NCBI RefSeq assembly: GCF_030063185.1
Contig: NZ_JASISP010000018.1
Span: 1-64,000 of the forward strand
Reading direction: 5' to 3'
Length of the DNA: 64,000 bases
Source of the DNA: Arthrobacter sp. H35-D1
GTDB lineage: Bacteria; Actinomycetota; Actinomycetes; Actinomycetales; Micrococcaceae
The translations under genes and the position numbers were made by a program. This document shows, one piece after another, positions 18,435 through 27,373 of this stretch. The notes beneath the pieces were generated by a model. It searched no databases and had not been told where the DNA came from. It was given only the letters and a program-made list of their open reading frames with translations. The stretch's first letter is position 1. Each line of letters starts with the position of its first letter.

Positions 18435-21239
18435 ATGCGGGCGCCAAAGAACGAATCCACGGGAACTTCGGGCGAATCCGAAGTTTTAGCGCAGTTCGAG
18501 CGCCTGGGCTGGGCTGGCTCAATCGACGGCCGGCACGACACCGGTACGGACTTGTATCTCCGCCCACGCGATGCCCGCAGGTACGAGCTCGGGGCCGTTA
18601 TGGGCGCTCAGGTCAAGACGGGGGTCTCATACTTCAATTCACCACAAAAGGATGCTGAAGGCATAGTCACCGGATGGTGGTTTGCGGAAGACAGCCATGT
18701 GCACTTTGACTATTGGCTACGTCATGCGCTACCACATTTGGTAATTCTTCGAGACCAGGCTAGCAACGTCTCGTATTGGGTACACATCACCAATGAACGT
18801 GTCGTCTCAACTGGCAAAGGGGCGAAGATTCTCGTTCCCGCATCGCAATTGATCGATGCGGATCAAATCGTTGCACTGTCAGATATCGCGCTGACTCAAC
18901 TCCCGAGTCCAAACTGGCATGGCACGGCATGGGCCGGAGTCGTCAATCTTTCACCATCGGACGAGATTCGACATGCGCTCATCACACCCAGACTAGTCGC
19001 ACCCCACCCGAACTTGTTGCCTGAATCGATCACGGGTCTCGAAGCCCTTGCCATGCAGGTGCTTCTCCGCGATGAGCTTGAACGGACACTTGAGCCGTCA
19101 GAGATCGCCCTTTTCGCAGATAGTGCCAAGTGGAAGGGGTTGCCACTAGAGGATGCCCGGAAAGCGGAGGACTGGTGCTGGCGTGCCACTGCAGCGCTCC
19201 ATCTTTGGCTGTATCAAGGACAGGCCACTGAGTTGCTGCAACTCGTCGAAGGTTCCTCAAACGGGGCCGAACGTGCCGCTGCCACAGTAGTTTCCTGCGC
19301 GTACCATTTTGACGTGAACGATCCAGATTCCGCCCTCCAAGCGCTACTCCGCGCGCTTGGTTATGACGACTACTCCCCAGTCGATCATGCATGGCTAGAG
19401 ACACAGCACGCACGGGCGCTGCTGGAGATCGGACAGCACGAGAATGCGTTCGACCTAGCGATGAAGACCCAGCGTATCCATCGTGAAGTCCCCTCAGATG
19501 TCACGAGTGGAGCCATCGCAGGTTCATGCGCGCTGACAGCGTTCAGGGCTTCAGGATGGATGAAGGGTGACATCGCGAACTTCGTGCAACGCAGCGACAA
19601 CCCTGCGTCGTGGTGGAGAGCACAAGTGTTGTCAAACGGTTTATCTGCCCACCTGTCCGAGGAGTTCCGTACATGGACCGAGAATGGGTCGAGGCGGACC
19701 GGGGTCTCTGATCGCGCACACCGGCGACTGGTGTCGGCGGCTCTACTTGCGTCATATGCCGGTGATCAGGATGGATGGCGCAGTGCGACAGGCTCACTTG
19801 CGGAGCACTTTCTTCTCGCCACCGATTCCACAAGCCCTACTAAGCAGGTTGCCAACGGATTGACGCGGCTCCGGCAGTCGGGTGACAGCAAAGGCACCAG
19901 CCGGGCAACTCGACATATCGTGAGTAGCGGCCCAACGATAGCTGCCAGAATGGCGGCTCTCGAAGTGAGCTTGGAACGATCGACCAGAACGACGGCCCTA
20001 TCAGATCTAGAATTGCTGACGGCCGCTGGCGACGTACTCGAACAGGCGCACGCCGACGATATTTGTGTCTGGGCATTGGCAACACTGCAAGACCCTCAGA
20101 ACTACATTGAGCGTTCTCGGCCCACATTTATCGTGCTATTCAAGATAATTGATCTACTCAAATCGATGGTTTGGTCATTGAGCGAAAAATCGCTCCAAAG
20201 CGTCATAGACTACTTCTTCGACCAACCTCCAATCACCGAGGACAGTACCGCGCAGACTCTTGCGAGCTTGATCCGGGCGATACCAGAAACGGCGTGGCAA
20301 GACAGCGATCGTCAACGCGCTGCAATCCGGAGCAAGGTCGAGCCACCATACCTGCGCGAGGCGTACTTGGCTGTCTCTGCCCCCACTATTGTGGAGAGTC
20401 GTGAGGAGATTCACGACCGGGCTCTAGCCGGAGAATTGATAATCTTCGAGGCCATTGCTGATGTTCAGACGCTCCCGGGTGACGCAGTCGAGGCTCTGAT
20501 TGCGCGTCTGTGTGGCGCCGTCGGGACCCTCATTGACCATGCTTCCAAAGGCCTCTCATATGGCAGTGGAGGGCTTGACCCCGGCCAGGCCTTGACACTA
20601 CTTGGCGCATTGCACCCTTCTAGCTCGCGATGGGATCTCATCGAGGCCCTACTAACGTCGCCTCACATTCGACCCCGTCAACAGACAGGGACTCTAGAGG
20701 TACTGGCCAAGCACGGGCTCAAACTTCCCGATATGGTCAAAGCACAACTTGTTGAACACGTATCAGACCTTAGAGACCGGGAGCCACAACTCGACATCTT
20801 TGAGGAAGAAGATAACCGGAGCCTCGCGGCCGAAGCCTTCGCTTCTCTGACCGGTGAGGCATCGCGGGGACAGTTAGTAAAGGAGCTTCTTACCCGGGAC
20901 GACGCGCACCGAGCTGCTGCCGCACGCATTATTGAACGATTCGGAGATGAAGCAGATTCCGGAATTCTCCTAGCATTAGCCGGTGACGCCAGTGAAACCA
21001 CACGCAACTCAGCTCTCGGAGGGTTGACTAAACTTGTCGTTGCCGAAGGAGCATCGCACGGAGTTGTGTCGATCCTTGCCCAGATTCTTGAGTCGGGTGG
21101 TAGGCGTAGCGCCGCGGCAGTGGTCTCAAGGCTAGCTGGAGGTTCAGAGTCGAAAGACGTCTTGGAACTGTTGGCAGTCGCCCTGCGACACCCATCAGCT
21201 CAGATTCGGAGCGTTGCGCATAAGATGGCTGAAAGCTGA
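18435..21239 (+). CDS. DUF4365 nuclease-like domain fused to a long helical-repeat region
   Basis: A 934-residue protein. Residues about 5-160 match the DUF4365 pattern, a PD-(D/E)xK-like fold: SGESEVLAQFERLGW, then GTDLYLRP with the metal-binding Asp (about residue 37), then GAQVKTG giving the Q-x-K of the active site (about 59), then WVHITNERV. The rest (about 200-934) is alpha-helical, TPR- or HEAT-like, ending with repeated ALGGLTKLV / ALRHPSAQIRSVAHKM units typical of HEAT/armadillo sensors. Nuclease plus large repeat domain is a common design for antiphage effectors. It directly follows the HEPN-like gene with no gap. GC is lower than in the flanking chromosome by eye. Confidence 0.82.
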   Translation: MRAPKNESTGTSGESEVLAQFERLGWAGSIDGRHDTGTDLYLRPRDARRYELGAVMGAQVKTGVSYFNSPQKDAEGIVTGWWFAEDSHVHFDYWLRHALPHLVILRDQASNVSYWVHITNERVVSTGKGAKILVPASQLIDADQIVALSDIALTQLPSPNWHGTAWAGVVNLSPSDEIRHALITPRLVAPHPNLLPESITGLEALAMQVLLRDELERTLEPSEIALFADSAKWKGLPLEDARKAEDWCWRATAALHLWLYQGQATELLQLVEGSSNGAERAAATVVSCAYHFDVNDPDSALQALLRALGYDDYSPVDHAWLETQHARALLEIGQHENAFDLAMKTQRIHREVPSDVTSGAIAGSCALTAFRASGWMKGDIANFVQRSDNPASWWRAQVLSNGLSAHLSEEFRTWTENGSRRTGVSDRAHRRLVSAALLASYAGDQDGWRSATGSLAEHFLLATDSTSPTKQVANGLTRLRQSGDSKGTSRATRHIVSSGPTIAARMAALEVSLERSTRTTALSDLELLTAAGDVLEQAHADDICVWALATLQDPQNYIERSRPTFIVLFKIIDLLKSMVWSLSEKSLQSVIDYFFDQPPITEDSTAQTLASLIRAIPETAWQDSDRQRAAIRSKVEPPYLREAYLAVSAPTIVESREEIHDRALAGELIIFEAIADVQTLPGDAVEALIARLCGAVGTLIDHASKGLSYGSGGLDPGQALTLLGALHPSSSRWDLIEALLTSPHIRPRQQTGTLEVLAKHGLKLPDMVKAQLVEHVSDLRDREPQLDIFEEEDNRSLAAEAFASLTGEASRGQLVKELLTRDDAHRAAAARIIERFGDEADSGILLALAGDASETTRNSALGGLTKLVVAEGASHGVVSILAQILESGGRRSAAAVVSRLAGGSESKDVLELLAVALRHPSAQIRSVAHKMAES

Positions 21240-21255
21240 AAGTACATCGCCGCCA

Positions 21256-22047
21256 CTATTGCGGAGAGGAAAGCGGTGGCAAAGGTGCTGGACCGGCGCC
21301 TTCCTCGAGCGCATTCTGCTGTGCTTGAGGTGCGAGCTGCTGCTTGGTGACGGAATCGCTCAGTTCGTTGAACCCGTCCGTCGCAGGTTCTTGCACCTCC
21401 AGCCGGTTGGCGACGCGCTTAATTGTCGTTTCGATGCCGCCCACCGCCTTGGTGAGATCCTTGATCGCGCCACGTACATGGTGCAGAGATCCGTCGGGCG
21501 CATCCCGTGCCTGACGCCACTCAGAGATGTCTATCTCAAACTCGAGTACCGGCAAGGGGCCATGAGCGCCTTCGCCTTCGACACGTACCGTCCGAACTTG
21601 GGGATCCTCGCTCGATAGGAGATCGTAGCCTGCGCCGAGCGTCCATCGAATTGCCCGATTGGGGGCAAGCGATCGAAGACCTTTGGCGAGTATGCGTTGA
21701 ACACTCTCGACCTTGTCGGACTGCTGTTGGCCGGCGGGAAGCGGCGGATCAAATGTCACCTTCACGTTACGCGCCACGGTCGGCCCGCTGTTGCCAACCA
21801 CAATGTGCATGACTGTTCCTTGCTGCGTGTCTGGCTGGATATCTGCCCACACGTAGGGCTGCGATGCCTCACGCCCGAGCTCACGTTGTAGTTGAGTCTG
21901 CTCACGGGCGGCAGCGACCTGCTCGCGTTGGATCTCAGTCTGGTCGTGGGCCGCCTTGGCCTGCTTCGCTGCGGCACGTGCTGCCCATGCGGTGAACGGC
22001 AGCGAAAAGGCAGAGATGACCAGAGCAACAATTGAGATGGCGAGCAT
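21256..22047 (-). CDS. Membrane-anchored coiled-coil hypothetical protein
   Basis: A 263-residue protein with an N-terminal transmembrane helix (about residues 2-22). A coiled coil rich in Ala, Gln and Glu follows (about 23-62), then a soluble domain of about 110 residues containing VGNSGPTVARNVKVTFDPPL (Ig-like beta pattern), and a helical Pro-rich tail. Similar proteins are widespread in Actinobacteria without known function. It is convergent with the DUF4365 gene, ending 16 bases from it. The ribosome-binding site at 22047 is weak. Whether it belongs to the putative defence pair is unclear. Confidence 0.7.
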   Translation of the reverse strand: MLAISIVALVISAFSLPFTAWAARAAAKQAKAAHDQTEIQREQVAAAREQTQLQRELGREASQPYVWADIQPDTQQGTVMHIVVGNSGPTVARNVKVTFDPPLPAGQQQSDKVESVQRILAKGLRSLAPNRAIRWTLGAGYDLLSSEDPQVRTVRVEGEGAHGPLPVLEFEIDISEWRQARDAPDGSLHHVRGAIKDLTKAVGGIETTIKRVANRLEVQEPATDGFNELSDSVTKQQLAPQAQQNALEEGAGPAPLPPLSSPQ

Positions 22048-22594
22048 AACGCCATCTTCTCACCAACTACTGACATGCAGAACAATAGATCCTGCTCAAA
22101 GCGACACGATGGACCCAGCGATGCAGGCTGTATCGCACCATCGCTCCTTGCCTAAATGCACCGCGCCGGTGTCGCTTCCCACAAATGAGTGGCGCATCGA
22201 CAATGAGACGACCCAGGGCATGGTCGGACGTAGTTTAGGAACACGCAAACCGGCCATTGAAGCAGCGAATCTGCGTGAACTGCTGTCGCTATGAAGTGCA
22301 ATATGGCTCGCCGCTCATCGAGACTTCGTTCGACGTTACCAGTCACGGCGTGACCAAGTCTCCCCAGGTTGGCAAGAATATGTCGAGTGGCGCGGCCCAA
22401 TCTTCGTGCTGAATCAAAATGGAAATGGCGGGGACCTCATCTCCTCCAGCTTACCGAGACTGTCCGTCAGCGGTGGTAGCACCCAAGTCGTTGGTATCCG
22501 ATGGTCAGCGGTCATGTAGTTTTCGCTCCCCAGCGCCATGAAGCAAGTGAACAAAACGTCCACGCATGTGGGCAACCATCGATTGGAGTTCACA
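22048..22594. promoter_or_regulatory. Control region upstream of the secretion operon, no gene seen
   Basis: Reading frames here are short and lack both ribosome-binding sites and family features. The segment holds operator copy 3 at 22510-22540, about 55 bases upstream of the first secretion gene, so it most likely contains that operon's promoter. Confidence 0.6.
22510..22540 (+). promoter_or_regulatory. ICE operator, copy 3 (upstream of the type IV secretion operon)
   Basis: GGTCATG, 19 bases, CCATG. The first half, CGGTCATGTAGTT, is identical to copy 5, and the CCATGAA end matches it too. Confidence 0.75.
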
Positions 22595-22885
22595 ATGTTG
22601 TATCTGGCAGCGGTGGATCCGGGGATCACCCCAAACACCAACTTTCCGTTTCTCGAGTCCCTCAAGCAAATCGGAGGCGGCATCCTCGTCGGCGCGTTCA
22701 TCGTGATCACCATCGTGGCGATCATCGGGGCCGCAATGCTTTTGGCCGGCAAGCTCAGCCAATCCTCGCGGCTGGCATCTGGTGGTGGCATGATCCTGCT
22801 CTGGACAGGACCTGTGGCCGCCATCCTTGGTGGCATCAATGGCTACATCCTGTGGTCCCAGAACGCGTTTAACCTCGGCTTCTAG
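22595..22885 (+). CDS. DUF6112-like small membrane protein, pilin-type T4SS component
   Basis: A 96-residue protein from the ATG at 22595, preceded by TTGGAG; the upstream frame to 22538 is not needed. It has a short N-terminus (MLYLAAVDPGITPNTNFPF), then two transmembrane helices (about residues 28-52 and 62-84). Size, topology and position in front of a VirB6-like gene match the actinobacterial DUF6112 family, thought to play a VirB2/TrbC-like role. It opens the secretion operon and lies just after operator copy 3. Confidence 0.78.
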   Translation: MLYLAAVDPGITPNTNFPFLESLKQIGGGILVGAFIVITIVAIIGAAMLLAGKLSQSSRLASGGGMILLWTGPVAAILGGINGYILWSQNAFNLGF

Positions 22886-22894
22886 GTGTGAACA

Positions 22895-24457
22895 ATGCTA
22901 CCGATGGTGAAATGCGACTTGGGTGGCTGGTGGCCGCCGGGCTGCGGGATTGTTTCGCAGGCCAACGATAACCTTGCCTCGTCCGTGACCTCCTACATTG
23001 CTGGCATTCTCGAAAGCATGGCGTCATGGATGTGGTCGTTCATCTCCGGTTCCTTCGGTGTCTCAGACATTGATGCATCGGAATGGGGCATCGTCAGTGG
23101 CCTGACGAACTGGTGGGTTGTCGTCATGATGACGCCGCTCGTCGTGGCCATGATTGTCCAGCTCATCGCGGGCCTGATTAGTCAGCAGCCACGGCGAATC
23201 GGTCGGGCGCTGCTTGGTGGCGCGCTGGCCGTGCCGCTGGTCTACTTGGCCACGAACCTCATGGCCAAGCTTTCCAATTTCACTGATTCCGCGTCGACTG
23301 CGCTGTTGGCCACGCTCGGTAAAGATCCTTACGTCGTCTTCATGCGGTTGTTTGGGTTCCAAAAGGCCGCGGCTGGTTCGGGGCGGGAATGGGACATAGT
23401 TTCGCTCAGCTCTGGAACAACAGGAGGCCCGTCCGGGGCAGTCGTCGTTACAGCCATCGCAATCCTTGTTGTGTGGATACTGGCGTTCATCCTCATGTGC
23501 TCGATGATCTTCCGTTCTTTCGCACTGATAGTCCTGGCGGCCGTGGCGCCGGTGGCTCTCATGCTCTTGCCTTGGGAGAGAACCAAATCTTGGAGCAGAA
23601 TCTGGTGCGAAACGGTCATAGCGTTGCTGATCGCCAAACCGCTGGCGGCGACCGTCCTGGCAGTTGCAGTCAAACTGTTTGCAAATTCGACGTCGTTTAG
23701 CGGTCTTGCCTCTGGCGCCGTTGGAATGGTCTTGGCATGCGCGGCACCTTTGATGGCACTGAAGCTTGTCAGCTTTGCTGGTGGCGAGATTGCCGGGGCG
23801 GCCCAAATGGCTGGTGGTGGCCATGTTGCCAGCCGTGCCGGGAGCTTCACGGGCAGGCAGCTTGGTCGTCAGTTTGGCGGCAAACTACACATGCCGAGCG
23901 TAGGTAGTAAAGGGCCGACGCCGGTGACGTCCAGTCACTCTGCATCACCTTTGCGCCCCACCGCCATGCACGCCGGTGCGAGCAAGGCCTGGATCGGAAA
24001 CCCGTCGCAGACTGCGGGGCCAACGGCGTCGAGCCCGAAAGGACATGGTTCGACACCCGCCGGATCACCTGAGCATGATTCGGGTACGTCCACTGCTTGG
24101 CCGATGCCACCAGGCCCATCGGCCAAGCAAGGACAAACTGCCCGACCTCCGAGTGACCACAAACCGGCCGCTGCGTCTGATGGAACCGCCTCGGCGCCCC
24201 CGACAGCTCCCACCGGGCCAACGACGTCTCGATACCCCGGCAGGAGCCCGGGGCCCTCAAATAGCACAGCAGTGCCACAAGGTGCGGGTCCTTCGCGACC
24301 GGCGGCGGCTCAGGTCGACCGTCCGAACCCGGCGCCACATGTCAGACCGACGATTCCACCGCCTCATCCGGCACCGACCGCTCAGAACTATCCCGTGGAG
24401 CCGTCCAAGTGTATACCGAACAAGCCTCCCACTAATGGAGATGGACATCATGACTGA
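22895..24457 (+). CDS. VirB6/TrbL-like polytopic membrane protein of the T4SS
   Basis: A 520-residue protein. The N-terminal two thirds hold about six or seven transmembrane helices (for example NWWVVVMMTPLVVAMIVQL near 70 and VVTAIAILVVWILAFILMC near 185). A long Pro/Ser/Thr/Gly-rich cytoplasmic tail follows (about 320-520). This is the plan of TrbL/VirB6-type channel components in actinobacterial conjugative elements. It starts ten bases after the DUF6112 gene and its stop overlaps the next gene by eight bases, so the operon is tightly coupled. Confidence 0.84.
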   Translation: MLPMVKCDLGGWWPPGCGIVSQANDNLASSVTSYIAGILESMASWMWSFISGSFGVSDIDASEWGIVSGLTNWWVVVMMTPLVVAMIVQLIAGLISQQPRRIGRALLGGALAVPLVYLATNLMAKLSNFTDSASTALLATLGKDPYVVFMRLFGFQKAAAGSGREWDIVSLSSGTTGGPSGAVVVTAIAILVVWILAFILMCSMIFRSFALIVLAAVAPVALMLLPWERTKSWSRIWCETVIALLIAKPLAATVLAVAVKLFANSTSFSGLASGAVGMVLACAAPLMALKLVSFAGGEIAGAAQMAGGGHVASRAGSFTGRQLGRQFGGKLHMPSVGSKGPTPVTSSHSASPLRPTAMHAGASKAWIGNPSQTAGPTASSPKGHGSTPAGSPEHDSGTSTAWPMPPGPSAKQGQTARPPSDHKPAAASDGTASAPPTAPTGPTTSRYPGRSPGPSNSTAVPQGAGPSRPAAAQVDRPNPAPHVRPTIPPPHPAPTAQNYPVEPSKCIPNKPPTNGDGHHD

Positions 24458-25916
24458 GGACACCCGCGTATTACAGCCCGTTCGGTTCCCGCGGCACGAA
24501 CGGCACGGATTGTTTATGGGGCTGCAGTGGTACCAGCTTTCTTTGGTTGCCTTGGGAATGTTGATCGCCGCCCTCTCATCCGCGACGGGCGGTCCACTTG
24601 CCTTCATTCTGACAGTGCCGGTGTGGATGGGGTTGATGTTGTTTGGAGTCCTGCAATACGCCCGCATCCCTTACCCGGTGTGGGCGTACACGGTGTCGAT
24701 CTTCTTTCTCCGCTCAGTATTGGACGAGACCCACTATCTGGCACGTCCAGAGCAGCCTCGAAAAGTCGGCACTATGGCACTGCCGGGTGGATTAGGAAGT
24801 CTGGAACTTTGTAAGACAGCAACTGGCGAAGGGTTCATTCTAGACCGCAACGGACACGAGGCCATGGTGTCGCTTCGCTGCACCACCACGTCCTTCGCCC
24901 TCATGGACAACGACGACAAAGCCTTCGCTGTCCAGTCCTGGTCACGGGTGCAGGCGGCTATGGCTCGGCGGTCGGCCATCGCCAGGATTGCGATTCAGGA
25001 TTACACAGTGCCCTACCCTTCAAGCGCGCTACGGGCGTACTACGAGCGTGCTGTGCCGCCAGAGCGCATCGCCGACGCGCAGTGGGGTGATGCTTCGTAT
25101 CTGGACTTGATTGAGGCTGCCGGATCCGCCATGAGTCACGAGATCATCATGACGATCGTTCTTGATACGGCCAAGGCGCACCGCAGGATCAAGGACGCAG
25201 GAGGCGCCATGGGCGGATTGGAGCATGTTCTGCGCTCGGAAGTTGAGGCTTTCAGTACCGGGCTGAAAACACATGGCGTGACGGTGACCGAGTGGTTGTC
25301 AGACACTGCTGTGACTGCCGTAGTCCGGGGCTCGTTTGACCCCGAAACGGTCGCAAAGGGGGCGACCGTGACAGGAGCGGGGAAAAGCAACATGGCGGTG
25401 TCGCCTGGGCCCATGGCTACCGAAGAACACTGGACTTACCTACGGACGGATTCAGGTTTCCATCAAACCTTCTGGGTAGCCGAATGGCCCCGCCAACAGG
25501 TCTACCCGGGGTTCTTACAACCGCTGATCTATGTGGGGGAGTTCCGGCACGTCATATCCCAAGTCATCCGGGCAGTGCCTACAGATCAGGCGCTTCGGGA
25601 CATTCGTTCGGCACAGGAAGCGCACGAAACCCGGCGCCGCATCAATGCCCGCCTGGACCGTCCCCTCACACGTGAGCAGCGGGCGGAGGAAGAAGAAGTT
25701 GCCCAGCGCGAAGATGAAATTGTTGCCGGTCATGGGGATGTGCGCCCGGCAGCCTATGTAACTATCACAGCCGAATCGCTCGATGAACTCTCCCGCTGCC
25801 GGCAAGAACTTGAATCCGCCGCTGCTGGATCGTTTGTCGAGTTGCGGCTCATGGCAGGGCAGCAATGGCCAGCCTTCATCGCCGGAGCACTGCCTTTGGG
25901 AAGGGGACTGAAATGA
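24450..25916 (+). CDS. SCO6880-family conjugation protein
   Basis: A 488-residue protein from the ATG at 24450, with GGAG nine bases upstream. The open frame extends far upstream but that part overlaps the VirB6-like gene and is not conserved-looking. Two close transmembrane helices (about residues 32-75) are followed by a large soluble domain. It matches the SCO6880 family found between VirB6-like and VirB4-like genes in Streptomyces and Arthrobacter elements; the N-terminus resembles PrgI/VirB3 and the rest the N-terminal part of VirB4. It probably anchors the ATPase to the membrane. Its stop overlaps the next ATG. Confidence 0.85.
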   Translation: MTEDTRVLQPVRFPRHERHGLFMGLQWYQLSLVALGMLIAALSSATGGPLAFILTVPVWMGLMLFGVLQYARIPYPVWAYTVSIFFLRSVLDETHYLARPEQPRKVGTMALPGGLGSLELCKTATGEGFILDRNGHEAMVSLRCTTTSFALMDNDDKAFAVQSWSRVQAAMARRSAIARIAIQDYTVPYPSSALRAYYERAVPPERIADAQWGDASYLDLIEAAGSAMSHEIIMTIVLDTAKAHRRIKDAGGAMGGLEHVLRSEVEAFSTGLKTHGVTVTEWLSDTAVTAVVRGSFDPETVAKGATVTGAGKSNMAVSPGPMATEEHWTYLRTDSGFHQTFWVAEWPRQQVYPGFLQPLIYVGEFRHVISQVIRAVPTDQALRDIRSAQEAHETRRRINARLDRPLTREQRAEEEEVAQREDEIVAGHGDVRPAAYVTITAESLDELSRCRQELESAAAGSFVELRLMAGQQWPAFIAGALPLGRGLK

Positions 25917-27373
25917 ACAAGCACGTAGCCGCCGTCAGCATCGCTCCCGCAGATGAGAACCGCTTTGCGCGGAAAGAACGACGGCGGAGCGAACGTTTGC
26001 TGAACTCCTCGCCGACGCTGTCATTGCGTGAGCTGCGGGCACAGCGGACTGAGGACACTGGCGGGGGCATCTCGGCCGGCGATTGGGGCAAACGAGACGG
26101 TGCCACACTGTGGGGTCCACACCGAGTTCACCCGGCGCCGCACCGTGCCTCGACTCTGACCATGGCGGCAGCCTACCCGTTTCTCACCGAGTCGGGCCTT
26201 GGCCCGGAGGGAACCTACATCGGCACGGACCTCTTCGGATCTGGCGCGTTCTGCTATGACCCCTGGGTCATGTACGACAAGGGCTTCATCAGTGGCCCGT
26301 CAATTGTCGTCATCGGGACTGTCGGCACAGGCAAATCCATGTGCGGCAAATCGCTGGTCACACGTTCCATCACCCTGGGACGCAAAGCTGCAGTGGCCTC
26401 AGACCCGAAAGGAGAATGGGTTCCCGTTGCCAACGCCATCCCGGGCGGAAAGGTGATCTCCGTGGGGCCGGGCCGCGCAACAAGAGTCAACCCGCTGGAC
26501 GCTGGCCCCCGATCCAGCGCGTTGTCCGATGCGCAATGGCTGGCAGTGGTGCGACAGCGCCGCCGACATCTGCTTGTTGCACTGGTCTCGCTCATGCGTC
26601 CAGGTGTCCCGCTGAGTCCTGTCGAGCATACGGCTTTGGACATGGCTCTGACCGATGCGGTGGCTGCCAACAGCACGCCAACCCTGCCCATGGTGCTGAA
26701 GTACTTACTCAACCCAACCCCAGCGACAGCCGCGCTGGTCGGACCGGAAGGAGGGCTCGGCGTCGGACATTCACTCCGGAGAACGGTATCAGGTGACCTA
26801 GAGGGCATGTTTGATGCCCCTTCCACCGTGGCATTCGACGCCGATGCCCCCATCATGGTCATGGATACCTCGGCCCTGATCGGCGCCTCGGAACAAGCCT
26901 TGTCCCTAGCGGCTGCCTGTGGTGCGACGTGGCTGGAAGCTGCAGTGACGAACCCTGACGGGGCAAAACGCATCGTGGTTTATGACGAAGGCTGGCGGAT
27001 GCTTGCGGACCCGTACATGCTCGCAAAAATGAGTGAGCAATGGCGCCTGGCCCGCAGCTATGGCATTTCAAATCTGCTCATCATGCACAAGATCGCCGAC
27101 CTCAATGAGATTGGCGACAGCACCAGCGGTCTGCGGCAAAAGGCGCTTGGCCTGCTCACCGAAGCAGACACCAGGGTTATTTACCGGCAAAAGCATGACG
27201 CTATGCAGCTGACGAAGGAAGCACTGGGTCTGACCGAAGCGGAATGCGAACACGTGGAGAAGCTGCCCAAGGGCGTAGGCCTGTGGAAGGTCGGCAACCG
27301 CTCGTTCATTGTGGCGAACCAGGTCACCACCGACGAGCTGGCTGTGTTCGGCACCGATGAGAGGATGCTCTGA
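25913..27373 (+). CDS. VirB4-like transfer ATPase
   Basis: A 486-residue ATPase from the ATG at 25913, with GGGAAGGGG upstream and a 4-base ATGA overlap with the previous gene. Walker A is GTVGTGKS (about residue 134). Walker B is RIVVYDEGWRML (about 355), followed by a conserved SYGISNLLIMHKIADL. It lacks a VirB4 N-terminal domain; the SCO6880-like protein upstream appears to provide it, so VirB4 is in effect split over two genes. It would power assembly of the channel and substrate transport. Confidence 0.88.
   Translation: MNKHVAAVSIAPADENRFARKERRRSERLLNSSPTLSLRELRAQRTEDTGGGISAGDWGKRDGATLWGPHRVHPAPHRASTLTMAAAYPFLTESGLGPEGTYIGTDLFGSGAFCYDPWVMYDKGFISGPSIVVIGTVGTGKSMCGKSLVTRSITLGRKAAVASDPKGEWVPVANAIPGGKVISVGPGRATRVNPLDAGPRSSALSDAQWLAVVRQRRRHLLVALVSLMRPGVPLSPVEHTALDMALTDAVAANSTPTLPMVLKYLLNPTPATAALVGPEGGLGVGHSLRRTVSGDLEGMFDAPSTVAFDADAPIMVMDTSALIGASEQALSLAAACGATWLEAAVTNPDGAKRIVVYDEGWRMLADPYMLAKMSEQWRLARSYGISNLLIMHKIADLNEIGDSTSGLRQKALGLLTEADTRVIYRQKHDAMQLTKEALGLTEAECEHVEKLPKGVGLWKVGNRSFIVANQVTTDELAVFGTDERML

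Noticed and set aside
23063-24338. Long minus-strand frames opposite the VirB6-like gene
   Set aside because: They are shadows of a high-GC coding region; the plus-strand gene has clear membrane helices and coupling to neighbours.
23976-24449. Upstream extension of the SCO6880-like frame
   Set aside because: It overlaps the VirB6-like gene tail, is Arg/Pro-rich shadow sequence, and a good ribosome-binding site favours 24450.
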